Shown: in pieces, positions 51,361 through 59,070 of the stretch
Layout of the letters: the number at the start of each line of letters is the position of its first letter
Position numbering within the stretch: position 1 is the first letter of the stretch
Notes under the pieces: generated by a model
Database searches by the model: none
Told to the model about the DNA's origin: nothing
The model's input: only the letters and a program-made list of their open reading frames with translations
From: Bradyrhizobium sp. U87765 SZCCT0048
Lineage (GTDB): Bacteria; Pseudomonadota; Alphaproteobacteria; Rhizobiales; Xanthobacteraceae
Assembly: GCF_018131225.1 (NCBI RefSeq)
Contig: NZ_JAFCMM010000004.1
Location: 248,001-312,000 of the forward strand
DNA length: 64,000 nucleotides
Direction: 5' to 3'
Translations under genes and position numbers: made by a program

Positions 51361-52158
51361 ATGATCGTGACATTGCACAGCGACAGCGTTTTCGGCGGCA
51401 TGTCGGGACAGTGGCGTGTCTGGTCGCTGTCGGACGGCTTTATCGAGATGCCGGTGGATCTCCTGCGCGATCCGCACAACAATCCGGTGCCCCATGCCGC
51501 GCAGGCGGCGGCGCTGCGCCTGTCGGTCAATTGCTTCGCCCTGGCAGGTCCGGATGGTGACTGCATTCTGATCGACAGCGGTGGCGGTGGTTGGGCCCCC
51601 ACGGTGGGACGTCTCGAGCAGACGATGACGGAAGCCGGGATCGATCCGGCTGCGGTCTCCGTGCTGGTGCTCACCCACACCCATCAGGATCATGTGCTGG
51701 GGCTGTTGACCCCCGGCGGCCGCGCGCTGCTTCCGAACCTGACGGCGATCATGATCAGCGACGAGGCGATGGAGGGTTTTCTCGCCGAGCCGCTGCTCAC
51801 GCGGTTTCGGCCGTTGCTGAAGTCCGTCAGGCCTGGCGATGAGGTGGCCGGGCGATTGCGGGCCGTCGCCCTGCCGGGGCATGCTCCCGGTCACACCGGC
51901 TATACGTTTGACACGGGCGAAGACCGTTTCCTGTTCTTCGGCGACATCGTCCATGTGCCATCCCGGCAGTTCGGCAATCCCGCGCTGAGCTGGGGCTATG
52001 ACGACGATCAGCCGATCGCCCGCGCCACCCGCCTCGCGGTTTTTCATGAGGCAGCGGAGACCGGGACATGGATCGCCGGCGCGCATCTCGGCTGGCCGGG
52101 TATCGGCCGGGTGATCCGCAAGGGGGATGCCTACGATTGTCAGCCGGCATCGACATGA
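51361..52158 (+). CDS. Metallo-beta-lactamase-fold hydrolase
   Basis: This 265-residue protein has the full MBL metal site: 'THTHQDHVLG' (HxHxDH, about 101-110), 'PGHAPGHTGY' (His), 'FFGDIVHVP' (Asp) and 'IAGAHLGWPGIGRV' (His). There is no signal peptide, so it is cytoplasmic. The layout 'WRVWSLSDGFIEMPVDLLR' then 'LLIDSGGGG'-like turn resembles quorum-quenching lactonases and related esterases. It stands beside a dead LysR gene. Substrate unknown. Confidence 0.9.
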   Translation: MIVTLHSDSVFGGMSGQWRVWSLSDGFIEMPVDLLRDPHNNPVPHAAQAAALRLSVNCFALAGPDGDCILIDSGGGGWAPTVGRLEQTMTEAGIDPAAVSVLVLTHTHQDHVLGLLTPGGRALLPNLTAIMISDEAMEGFLAEPLLTRFRPLLKSVRPGDEVAGRLRAVALPGHAPGHTGYTFDTGEDRFLFFGDIVHVPSRQFGNPALSWGYDDDQPIARATRLAVFHEAAETGTWIAGAHLGWPGIGRVIRKGDAYDCQPAST

Positions 52159-52223
52159 CCTAACGGTGATGTCGCCGATCTCCGCGCGTGCATATCGAAG
52201 AGCTGCGCGCGGATCTGGCGGGA

Positions 52224-52403
52224 TTACATCAGCCGCAGGCTCTTCAGGCTGGCATGGCCATTCTTGCCGATGATGATGTGATCGTGCACCGCGATGCCGA
52301 GCGGCTCGGCGATGGTGACGATCGCCTTGGTCATCTTGATATCCGCCTGCGACGGTGTCGGGTCGCCGGAGGGGTGGTTGTGCAGGAGTCTGCTATGATC
52401 GAC
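52224..52403 (-). pseudogene. radC: 3' fragment of radC (JAMM domain)
   Basis: On the minus strand the last 54 codons of RadC are intact: 'LHNHPSGDPTPSQADIKMTKAIVTIAEPLGIAVHDHIIIGKNGHASLKSLRLM'-like sequence with the JAMM metal motif HNHPSGD-x-x-PS-x-x-D. Upstream, similarity stops abruptly at about 52386 and a TAG appears in frame at 52424-52422, so roughly two thirds of a normal RadC protein is missing. The break abuts the region with an excisionase-like gene. This suggests that an insertion or deletion removed the 5' part. Confidence 0.85.
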
Positions 52404-52493
52404 TAACCTGCTGTAGTTGCGCTAGAAATTGGTGATGCGTAAGTTGGGTGAGGTCGGCAACTGAGATCGGCAAATCGTGCACCTGGGTGATCA

Positions 52494-52724
52494 TCACACC
52501 TGATCCTGACCCCTCATGCCGAGGCGCGTTGATGCACGGCAGGTCACGCGGTTCTTCTCGTCCCAGGCATCGAGTTCGTCAACGGGATACAGCACGGCTT
52601 TGCCGATCTTGATGAAAGTCGGCCCGATTCTCATAGCCCGCCAGTTGCGTAGAGTGCCTATCGAGATGCTGCCACGGTAGCGCTCCGCGACTTCTTCGGC
52701 AGTGAGATATCTCCTAGGGTCCAT
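52494..52724 (-). CDS. AlpA/excisionase-like helix-turn-helix protein
   Basis: This 76-residue protein reads 'YLTAEEVAERYRGSISIGTLRNWRAMRIGPTFIKIGKAVLYPVDELDAWDEKN'. That is the full HTH_17 winged helix used by phage and integrative-element excisionases (Xis/AlpA): helix 'TAEEVAERY', recognition 'TLRNWRAMRIGPTFIKIG', wing 'AVLYPVDELDAW'. GGAG precedes the ATG. It lies 91 bp from the truncated radC end. No integrase gene is visible, so it is probably a leftover of an element. Confidence 0.8.
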   Translation of the reverse strand: MDPRRYLTAEEVAERYRGSISIGTLRNWRAMRIGPTFIKIGKAVLYPVDELDAWDEKNRVTCRASTRLGMRGQDQV

Positions 52725-53272
52725 GCTTAGCTCCACATCTCGCATTCGCGGCGCCCGCCGACGCACTTTTAGCCAAGGATCACACAAGGCGGTGCGAACA
52801 CGTTCCGGCAGGTTTCCGCACGCTGGCGCATGCGGTTGCCCGCTACGAATGGGACTTTCACCTTCGGACGGGAAGGGCGGACAAGCGGTGGTAGTGGCCG
52901 CGGACACCCACGGATAAGAATCGGACGGGCCGCGCTCGTTCGGTCGGGTGGTCGACGATCGTCGCCCACGGTCCGCTTTTCAAGCAACTCCAGCACAGCG
53001 TGCAACGCGGCGCAGAAATGAGCCGAATGACCGCGCGGATCCAGTGATGAGATTGCCGATCAAGCGTGGTCAGGCCGTAAGGCCGATCTGATCTTTGCGT
53101 TTGAAGCATCTTCCCTTGTGGCTAGTCTGGGCGCTTCCTATATGACCGTCGCGGGCCGGGCCCCTCTGGCGACCATGATGGTCGTGATGTCGGACCGCAT
53201 CGAGTGCGCTCGATGCCCGGGTCCGATCCTACGCTCCCGATCGAGCCGCACTCCATGACAGGGAGGCGGCAT
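52725..53272. other. 548-bp region without a recognised gene
   Basis: No credible coding sequence was found on either strand; short open frames lack ribosome sites and family motifs. The right end holds the structured leader of terC. The rest looks like degraded sequence between the excisionase-like gene and terC, consistent with an island boundary. Confidence 0.5.
53171..53228 (+). promoter_or_regulatory. Structured leader upstream of terC
   Basis: Two hairpins lie 45-100 bp before the gene. The first is the 13-bp palindrome GACCATGATGGTC (53171-53183). The second has inner arms GCATCGAG/CTCGATGC with a four-base loop and outer arms TCGGACC/GGTCCGA. It does not show the conserved bases I would expect of the manganese (yybP-ykoY) riboswitch that precedes many terC genes. 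A regulatory RNA function is inference. Confidence 0.4.
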
Positions 53273-54262
53273 TTGGAATTCCTACTGCTCGATTGGCTCG
53301 GCAACCCCGCTTGGATGTGGCTGGGCTTTGTGTCGATCGTCGGTGTGCTGCTCGCGCTGGACCTCGGTGTCCTGCATCGCAAGCAGAAAGAGATTGGCGT
53401 GCGCGAAAGCCTCGTGCTCTCGGCAGGCTACATCGTGCTTGGAGTCTCCTTCGCCGGCCTCGTTTGGTTGCAGCTGGGCGAAACCGCGGGCATCCAGTAT
53501 CTCACCGGCTTCGTCGTCGAAAAGAGCCTGGCGCTCGACAACGTCTTTGTGATCGCGTTGATCTTCGGCTACTTCGCGGTACCACGTCAGTATCAGCATC
53601 GCGTGCTGTTCTGGGGCATTCTCGGCGTCATCGTTCTACGCGCGATCATGATCGGCATCGGCGCCACGCTGGTCGCCGAGTTTGCGTGGGTTCTCTACGT
53701 CTTTGCGGCCTTCCTTATCCTGACCGGGATCAAGATGCTGGCGCTGGGTGACAAGGAGACCGATCTCTCAAAGAACCCGGTCCTCAAGCTGATCCGCCGC
53801 CGCTTCCGCGTGACCGAGGAGTTGCACGGTGAGCGCTTCCTGGTGAAGCTGCCGGACCCGAGGACGGGGCGGCCGGTGCGCTATATGACGCCGCTCTTCC
53901 TCGCGCTGATCCTGATCGAGATCGCGGACGTGATTTTCGCGGTGGACTCAGTGCCCGCGATCTTCGCGATCACCACCGATCCCTACATTGTGTACACGTC
54001 GAATATCTTCGCGATCCTGGGGCTTCGCGCGCTCTATTTTGCACTTGCTGCCGTTCTGCACCGCTTCGCTTACCTCAAGCAGGCGCTTGCCGTGCTGCTG
54101 ATCTTCATCGGCTCGAAGATCTTCGTCGCCGATTTCCTCGGGCTCGACAAATTTCCCGCCATCTGGTCGCTCGGCGCCACTTTCGCGATCCTCGCCGCCG
54201 GCATCGTCTATTCGCTGTGGCGGACCCGCAATCCCGCCCCTGCCGTGAAAGGCAAGTTCTGA
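53273..54262 (+). CDS. terC: TerC-family membrane protein
   Basis: This 329-residue inner-membrane protein has about nine spans. It carries the TerC hallmarks 'FVVEKSLALDNVFVIALIFGYF' and 'ALILIEIADVIFAVDSVPAIFAITTDPYIVYTSNIFAILGLRALYF'; the acidic residues and DNVF/FAVDS motifs are thought to conduct Mn2+ or other divalent ions. It belongs to the tellurite-resistance/metal-homeostasis family. The TTG at 53273 is the best start: GGGAGG lies six bases upstream and the product MEFLLLDWLGNPAWMWLGF matches family N termini. The ATG at 53255 sits before that ribosome site. Its stop overlaps a broken zinc-ribbon gene, and terB follows. Confidence 0.9.
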   Translation: MEFLLLDWLGNPAWMWLGFVSIVGVLLALDLGVLHRKQKEIGVRESLVLSAGYIVLGVSFAGLVWLQLGETAGIQYLTGFVVEKSLALDNVFVIALIFGYFAVPRQYQHRVLFWGILGVIVLRAIMIGIGATLVAEFAWVLYVFAAFLILTGIKMLALGDKETDLSKNPVLKLIRRRFRVTEELHGERFLVKLPDPRTGRPVRYMTPLFLALILIEIADVIFAVDSVPAIFAITTDPYIVYTSNIFAILGLRALYFALAAVLHRFAYLKQALAVLLIFIGSKIFVADFLGLDKFPAIWSLGATFAILAAGIVYSLWRTRNPAPAVKGKF

Positions 54263-54479
54263 TGCCGTGCCGCGGCGTCTGGCTCGACCGCGGCCAGCTC
54301 GCAGAGCTGCTGGGGGTCGCACGGAAGGATGATGCCGCTGATCCGGCCCGCAAACGGGAGCGGACGTCGGAAGCGGCCACGCCAACCGAGAGCCCGCTCG
54401 TCTCGAAGGTCGGCGCGTTTGGGACGATGGTCACGACAACTATCGGCGCAACGAGCGGCGATCGCGCATCTTCGACTGA
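54262..54479 (+). pseudogene. Broken TFIIB-type zinc-ribbon gene
   Basis: The first frame gives MPCRGVWLDRGQLAELLGVARK, the second half of the TFIIB-like zinc-ribbon pattern (CPxCRGVWLDRGELDKL) without the first cysteine pair. After about 54350 the frame must change to recover 'RREP...DDGHDNYRRNERRSRIFD' ending at a TGA (54477). This is the charged tail and FD terminus normal for these small proteins. Both the missing N-terminal half and the frameshift indicate a decayed gene. It shares one base with the terC stop codon. Confidence 0.6.
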
Positions 54480-54933
54480 TCGGCCGGTTGGCGGCGCTTC
54501 ATGCAACATCGAGGAAAAGGAGATTACATGCCGTATCGACACGCGCTTGGAGGTTTTGCGAAACGCTCCTGGGAAGACTTCGGCGACGAGGTTCATCGGG
54601 CGCAGAACGAACATCTGATGGAAGGCATCGTCGCGGGGTGTGCGCTGATCGCCTTCGCCGATGGCTGGGTAACGACGGAGGAGCATGACCGGATGCTCGG
54701 GTTGATCCGTGGATTTGAGCCGATCGCTGCGTTCGGGCTAGACGATGTCACCGCGACGTTCGAAACTCTGACCGAGCGGTTCGCCAAGGACCAGAAGGGT
54801 GGCGAGGCGGCCGCGTTCGAGGCGGTCGCACGCGTCAAGGGCGCGCAGCGGTATCCGGCACTGCTCGTCGAGGCCTGCTGCGCGATCGCCGCTGCCGATG
54901 GCGGGTTCGACTCCGAAGAACGGGCGACCGCTA

Positions 54934-54956
54934 GGCTCAGGACTCATTGATCAGAG
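54934..54956 (+). repeat. IS terminal inverted repeat (left)
   Basis: GGCTCAGGACTCATTGATCA..., matching the reverse complement of the right end at 19 of 23 positions. The stop codon of the second transposase frame lies within it. Confidence 0.9.
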
Positions 54957-55340
54957 CCAGAAGATCACGGTGGCGGCGAGGGCGATAGCGGAGAAGAAGA
55001 CCGTAGGGCACCGATCGTAGCGGGTGGCGACGCGGCGCCAGTCCTTGAGGCGGCCGAACATGATCTCGATGCGGTTGCGGCGTTTGTACCGACGCTTGTC
55101 GTATTTGATGGGGTCGAGACGGGATTTCCGCCCAGGAATGCAGGGCTTGATCCCCTTCTGCTGAAGGGCATCCCTGAACCAGTCGGCGTCGTAGCCGCGG
55201 TCACCCAGCAGCCATTGCGCCTTGGGAAGGTCGTCGAGAAGCGCCGCAGCGCCGGTGTAATCGCTGATTTGGCCTGCGGTCATGAAGAAACTGAGCGGGC
55301 GGCCGTTGGCGTCGGTGACAGCATGAAGCTTGGTGTTCAT
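54951..55340 (-). CDS. IS5-family transposase, C-terminal frame (OrfB)
   Basis: This 129-residue segment is counted from its first Met, but the frame is open further upstream ('DLGRLIGRTKGG' before MNTKLHAV). It carries the second DDE aspartate in 'LGDRGYDADWF' and the catalytic glutamate in 'RRNRIEIMFGRLKDWRRVATRYDR' (the Y-R-E-K signature region). It has no good ribosome site, so it is expected to be made by frameshifting from OrfA. Confidence 0.9.
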   Translation of the reverse strand: MNTKLHAVTDANGRPLSFFMTAGQISDYTGAAALLDDLPKAQWLLGDRGYDADWFRDALQQKGIKPCIPGRKSRLDPIKYDKRRYKRRNRIEIMFGRLKDWRRVATRYDRCPTVFFSAIALAATVIFWL

Positions 55341-55360
55341 CCCGCCTTTGGTGCGGCCGA

Positions 55361-55708
55361 TCAGCCGCCCGAGATCCCCTTTTTAACCCGCAGGCTCGAT
55401 GCCGTGCGGTGCGCCTTCAAGTAGGTCGCGTCGATCATAACCGTCTTCGGATCGGCACCCTCGGCGGCCAGCCCTTCCATCATGCGGAGGAAGACGCCCA
55501 TCTCGCCCCAACGCTTCCATCGGTTGTAGAGCGTCTTGTGCGGACCGTACTCCTTGGGCGCATCACACCAGCGCGAACCGTTGCGATTGACGAAGATAAT
55601 CCCGCTCAGCACCCGCCGATCATCGACCCGGGGCCTGCCGTGGCTCTTGGGAAAATATGGCCGGAGCCGAGCCATCTGCTCGTCCGTCAGCCAGTACAGG
55701 TCGCTCAT
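55361..55708 (-). CDS. IS5-family transposase, N-terminal frame (OrfA)
   Basis: This 115-residue frame starts MSDLYWLTDEQMARLRPYFP and contains the DUF4096-like region and the first DDE aspartate in 'MIDATYLKAHRTAS'. Near its end GTTAAAAAGGGGATC (about 55376-55390) is a slippery A/G run. A -1 shift there continues into the OrfB frame as 'KKGDLGRLIGRTKGG', giving a fused transposase with all three catalytic residues. Without the shift it ends after 'KKGISGG'. Confidence 0.9.
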   Translation of the reverse strand: MSDLYWLTDEQMARLRPYFPKSHGRPRVDDRRVLSGIIFVNRNGSRWCDAPKEYGPHKTLYNRWKRWGEMGVFLRMMEGLAAEGADPKTVMIDATYLKAHRTASSLRVKKGISGG

Positions 55709-55746
55709 CTTCAGTCTCCTCGCGGAGCCTGAATCAGATCATGCCT

Positions 55747-55769
55747 CTCAAATCAATGGGTCCAGAGCC
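55747..55769 (-). repeat. IS terminal inverted repeat (right)
   Basis: Read on the minus strand it begins GGCTCTGGACCCATTGATTT. It is followed outward by the second TA copy of the target duplication. Confidence 0.9.
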
Positions 55770-55833
55770 TAGCCGGATCTGCGAAGTTCTCGGGCTCGAA
55801 CCGGCGGACTTTGGGTTGGCCGACGCGCCTTGA

Positions 55834-56216
55834 AACGAGGTGGTCGCAAACTGACTTCGATCGGGATCCACACCGACGTTTGGAAGTGAGCGGCCTGGGT
55901 TGACCGTCAGTGTTTGCCCTGAATCCGGATCCCGGCAAGGTGTTGCTGTTGCGACGAAGGAATCGCTTCCGTCGCAGTGCGAGGAACGCCGGGCGCGCGT
56001 TGGTTTGGCGGTGCGGACGTGCTTGCGTCGCGCCGTTTAAGCTCGGTGGCGGGTTGTTATATAAAACAGAACAAAACCGTGAGTTATTTGAAGTAACTAA
56101 AAGCTCTCACTACCGCTACCGTACAGGGAGGACGGTTTCGAAACGGCAGAGCGGAGCGGCTGGTCCCATGCAAATCGCAGGACAGAAGATCGGGTTGCAC
56201 GTCGCGGAGGCGCTTC
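55834..56216. other. 383-bp region without a gene; AT-rich promoter-like segment before ilvD
   Basis: No supported coding sequence. A conspicuous AT-rich block lies at about 56055-56105 with inverted arms AGTTA/TAACT (56092-56108 area) nested in GTGAG/CTCAC. It probably contains the promoter of the ilvD unit. A TGTTATATAAAACA segment here is only a loose match to alphaproteobacterial Zur sites. Confidence 0.5.
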
Positions 56217-57980
56217 GTGGATGACCGTGACGAATCCGCGCCGACGCAGTCTCGGGCTGTCCAATCGGACCCGGGCAAGTCGGGGCTGCCGAGCCGGCAT
56301 ACGACAGTAGGCCCCGAGCGCGCACCCCATCGCTCGTTCCTGTACGCGATGGGCTTGTCGGCCCGCGAGATCGCGCAACCTTTCGTCGGCGTCGTCACGA
56401 CCTGGAATGAAGCGGCGCCCTGCAACATCTCGCTGTCTCGGCAGGCGCAGGTGGTGAAGAAGGGGGTGGCGGCCGCCGGCGGCACGCCGCGCGAGTTCAC
56501 CACCATTACGGTCACCGACGGCATTGCGATGGGGCACGCCGGCATGAAGGCCTCGCTCGTCAGCCGCGAGGTGATCGCCGACTCGGTTGAACTCTCCGTG
56601 CGCGGTCATTGCTACGACGCGCTGGTGGGGCTGGCCGGGTGCGACAAGACTCTGCCGGGGCTGATGATGGCGATGCTGCGCCTCAACGTGCCCTCGGTAT
56701 TCCTCTACGGCGGCTCGATCCTGCCGGGACGGTTCCGCGGCAAAGACGTCACGGTGCTCGACGTGTTCGAGGCGGTCGGCGCCAACGCCGCCGGAACGAT
56801 GAGCGATGCGGACCTCGCCGAACTCGAAACGGTGGCATGCCCATCGGCGGGGTCATGCGGCGGCCAATATACCGCCAACAGCATGGCCTATGTGTCGGAG
56901 GCGATCGGTCTCGCTCTGCCGGGTTCGGCCAGCACACCGGCGCCTTACGAGTCCCGGGACCGGTTTGCCGACGCGTCGGGTCGCGCGGTGATGGCGCTGC
57001 TCAAACGGGGCTTGCGCCCGCGTGACATCGTCACGCGCCAGGCGCTCGAGAATGCGGCCGCGGTCGTCGCCGCGACAGGCGGATCGACCAACGCCGCGCT
57101 CCATCTGCCGGCGATGGCCCATGAGGCAGGCATCGCCTTCGACATCTTCGATGTCGCCGCGGTGTTTCGGCGCACGCCGTTGATCGCCGATCTGAAGCCC
57201 GGTGGACGCTATCTCGCCAAGGACGTGCACGAGATCGGCGGCGTGCCGGTGGTCCTGAAGGCGCTGCTCGACGGTGGCTTCCTGCACGGCGAATGCCTGA
57301 CGGTCACGGGCCGCACCCTGGCCGAGAATCTGGAATCCGTGCTTTTGCCCGACCACCAGGACGTCGTCCATCCGACGACGCGGCCGCTGTCACCGACCGG
57401 CGGCCTCGTCGGCCTTTCCGGAAATCTCGCGCCTGAAGGGGCAATCGTGAAGGTGGCGGGCCTGCGCAGGCTCGCCTTCAGCGGTCCGGCGCGCGTGTTC
57501 GACCGGGAGGAGGATGCCTTCGCAGCGGTGATGCAGCGGCGCTACCATGCGGGCGAGGTGCTCGTCATCCGCTACGAGGGGCCGCGTGGCGGACCCGGCA
57601 TGCGCGAGATGCTGTCCACCACCTCGGCGATCTATGGCCAGGGCATGGGGGAGGACGTGGCCTTGATTACCGACGGCCGCTTCTCGGGCGCGACGCGCGG
57701 CCTGTGCGTCGGTCATGTCGGACCGGAAGCCGCGGTCGGCGGCCCGATCGCATTGATCGAGGACGGCGATGTGATTGAGATCGATGCGGAGCGAGGGACG
57801 CTCTCGCTCCGCATCGATCCCGCCGAGTTGGCGGCGCGCCGCGAGCGGTGGCAGCCGCGCCGGCATGCCTTCCAGTCCGGAGCGCTGTGGCGCTACGCGC
57901 AGACCGTCGGTTCCGCCGGCAAGGGCGCGGTGACCCATCCAGGCGCTGCCGCCGAAGAGCACGTCTATGCTGATATCTGA
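56217..57980 (+). CDS. ilvD: Dihydroxy-acid dehydratase
   Basis: This 587-residue IlvD/Edd family enzyme dehydrates 2,3-dihydroxy acids (branched-chain amino acid pathway) using an Fe-S cluster. Cluster cysteines are C69 ('AAPCNISL'), C142 ('AGCDKTLPG') and C214 ('SAGSCGGQYTANSM'). 'GGSTNAALHLPAMAHEAG' and the C-terminal 'ALITDGRFSGATRGLCVGHVGPEAAVGGPIALIEDGD' are diagnostic. The GTG start at 56217 is fixed by GGAGG six bases upstream. The long N-terminal lead and the neighbours (pyrC, DUF6671-like, folC) suggest an accessory copy and not the main biosynthetic locus. It overlaps pyrC by 14 bases. Confidence 0.93.
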   Translation: MDDRDESAPTQSRAVQSDPGKSGLPSRHTTVGPERAPHRSFLYAMGLSAREIAQPFVGVVTTWNEAAPCNISLSRQAQVVKKGVAAAGGTPREFTTITVTDGIAMGHAGMKASLVSREVIADSVELSVRGHCYDALVGLAGCDKTLPGLMMAMLRLNVPSVFLYGGSILPGRFRGKDVTVLDVFEAVGANAAGTMSDADLAELETVACPSAGSCGGQYTANSMAYVSEAIGLALPGSASTPAPYESRDRFADASGRAVMALLKRGLRPRDIVTRQALENAAAVVAATGGSTNAALHLPAMAHEAGIAFDIFDVAAVFRRTPLIADLKPGGRYLAKDVHEIGGVPVVLKALLDGGFLHGECLTVTGRTLAENLESVLLPDHQDVVHPTTRPLSPTGGLVGLSGNLAPEGAIVKVAGLRRLAFSGPARVFDREEDAFAAVMQRRYHAGEVLVIRYEGPRGGPGMREMLSTTSAIYGQGMGEDVALITDGRFSGATRGLCVGHVGPEAAVGGPIALIEDGDVIEIDAERGTLSLRIDPAELAARRERWQPRRHAFQSGALWRYAQTVGSAGKGAVTHPGAAAEEHVYADI

Positions 57981-59070
57981 CCCAGGCGCCGCAGCCGAGA
58001 GAGTGGAGTCATCCAGCGCGCACCGCTTAGTCCTTCGCCAGCCCGATGATTGGCATGTGCATCTCCGTGACGGCGGGATGCTCGCCGCCGTCGTCAACGA
58101 GACCGCCCGTCAGTTCGCCAGGGCGATCGTCATGCCCAACCTCGATCCGCCGGTGACCACCGTGGCCGCGGCGGAAGCCTATCGTGCGCGGATCCAGGGG
58201 GCGCTCGCGCCTGGCCTTGCCTTCACACCGCTGATGACGGCCTATCTGACCGACGACATCGCCCCGGCGGAAATCGAGCGCGGCTTCAGGTCCGGCGTGT
58301 TCACCGCAGCCAAGCTCTATCCTGCGCATGCGACCACCAACGCCGCGCAGGGCGTGACGGACGTGGCTCACATCTTCGGCGTCCTTGACGTCATGCAGCG
58401 CCTGGGGATGCCGTTGCTGCTGCACGGGGAAGTCACGGACCACGACGTCGATGTTTTCGACCGCGAAGCCGTCTTCATCGACCGTGTGCTTGCGAATGTC
58501 GTCGCAGGATTTCCCGCTCTCAAGATTGTCTTCGAGCATATCACCACCGCCGAAGCCGTGGCCTTCGTCGAGGCCGCCGGGCCGAACGTCGGCGCCACGA
58601 TCACGCCACACCATCTGATGATCAATCGCAACGCGATGTTCGCCGGCGGCATCAGACCGCATCTCTACTGCCTGCCGGTCGCAAAACGCGAGCGGCATCG
58701 TCTGGCGTTGCGACGCGCGGCGACCTCGGGAAATCCGAAGTTCTTCCTCGGCACCGATTCAGCGCCACACGCGGTCCGTGACAAGGAGTCCGCCTGCGGC
58801 TGCGCCGGCATCTTCAACGCGCCGGTCGCCCTGCAGAGTTACGCCACGGTGTTTGACGAGGAAGGTGCGCTGGACCGGTTCGAAGCCTTCGCGTCTGAGC
58901 ATGGAGCGCGCTTCTACGACCTCCCGCTCAACGCCGGCTCGATCGTCCTTGAACGGACACCATGGCGGGCGCCATCGGTCTTCGCCGCTGCTGGCGACCA
59001 AGTCGTTCCGTTCCAGGCCGGTGCGTCCATGGCCTGGACGTATCGAGGACCGATCGATGCGCCGTCATGA
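57967..59070 (+). CDS. pyrC: Dihydroorotase (class II, PyrC)
   Basis: This 367-residue TIM-barrel enzyme interconverts carbamoyl-aspartate and dihydroorotate. The zinc site is complete: 'DDWHVHLRDG' (HxH), the carbamylated lysine in 'AAKLYPAHATTNAAQGV', 'LLLHGEVTD', 'VFEHITT' and the Asp in 'FLGTDSAPH'. The sequence 'HHLMINRNAMFAGGIRPHLYCLPVAKRERHRLALRRAATSGNPKFFLGTDSAPH' is the PyrC-type, not the PyrC/AllB-type. The start overlaps the ilvD end by 14 bases, and its stop overlaps the next gene by 14 bases. It is probably a paralogue of the housekeeping enzyme. Confidence 0.92.
   Translation: MLISDPGAAAERVESSSAHRLVLRQPDDWHVHLRDGGMLAAVVNETARQFARAIVMPNLDPPVTTVAAAEAYRARIQGALAPGLAFTPLMTAYLTDDIAPAEIERGFRSGVFTAAKLYPAHATTNAAQGVTDVAHIFGVLDVMQRLGMPLLLHGEVTDHDVDVFDREAVFIDRVLANVVAGFPALKIVFEHITTAEAVAFVEAAGPNVGATITPHHLMINRNAMFAGGIRPHLYCLPVAKRERHRLALRRAATSGNPKFFLGTDSAPHAVRDKESACGCAGIFNAPVALQSYATVFDEEGALDRFEAFASEHGARFYDLPLNAGSIVLERTPWRAPSVFAAAGDQVVPFQAGASMAWTYRGPIDAPS

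Larger units (their letters stand above)
54934..55769 (-). mobile_element. IS5-family (IS427-like) insertion sequence, 836 bp
   Basis: Imperfect terminal inverted repeats (19 of 23 bases identical) start GGCTC at both ends, and the flanking dinucleotide TA is duplicated (54932-54933 and 55770-55771). Length, TA target and two overlapping transposase frames on one strand fit the IS427 group of the IS5 family. It sits inside terB in the opposite orientation to that gene. Confidence 0.92.
54528..55833 (+). pseudogene. terB: terB, interrupted by an IS5-family element
   Basis: Codons from the ATG at 54528 (AAGGAG upstream) give a TerB-like helical protein: 'GIVAGCALIAFADGWVTTEEHDRMLGLIRG', 'AVARVKGAQRYPALLVEACCAIAAADGGFDSEERATA'. 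These include the two acidic metal-binding-type segments. At 54934 the IS begins. Removing the IS and one copy of the TA target duplication joins 54933 to 55772 in frame and adds 'SRICEVLGLEPADFGLADAP' before TGA at 55833, a 155-residue protein of normal TerB length. The present gene is therefore split, and its truncated product ends 'RLRTH'. Insertion seems recent because neither half has decayed. Confidence 0.85.

Noticed and set aside
53110..53272. Manganese (yybP-ykoY) riboswitch before terC
   Set aside because: Hairpins exist, but the conserved loop bases and three-helix layout could not be found.
56054..56070. Zur box (TGTTATATAAAACA) before ilvD, which would fit zinc-paralogue control
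   Set aside because: The centre spacing is one base short and the right half does not match the ATAACA arm, so it is only an AT-rich coincidence at this level.
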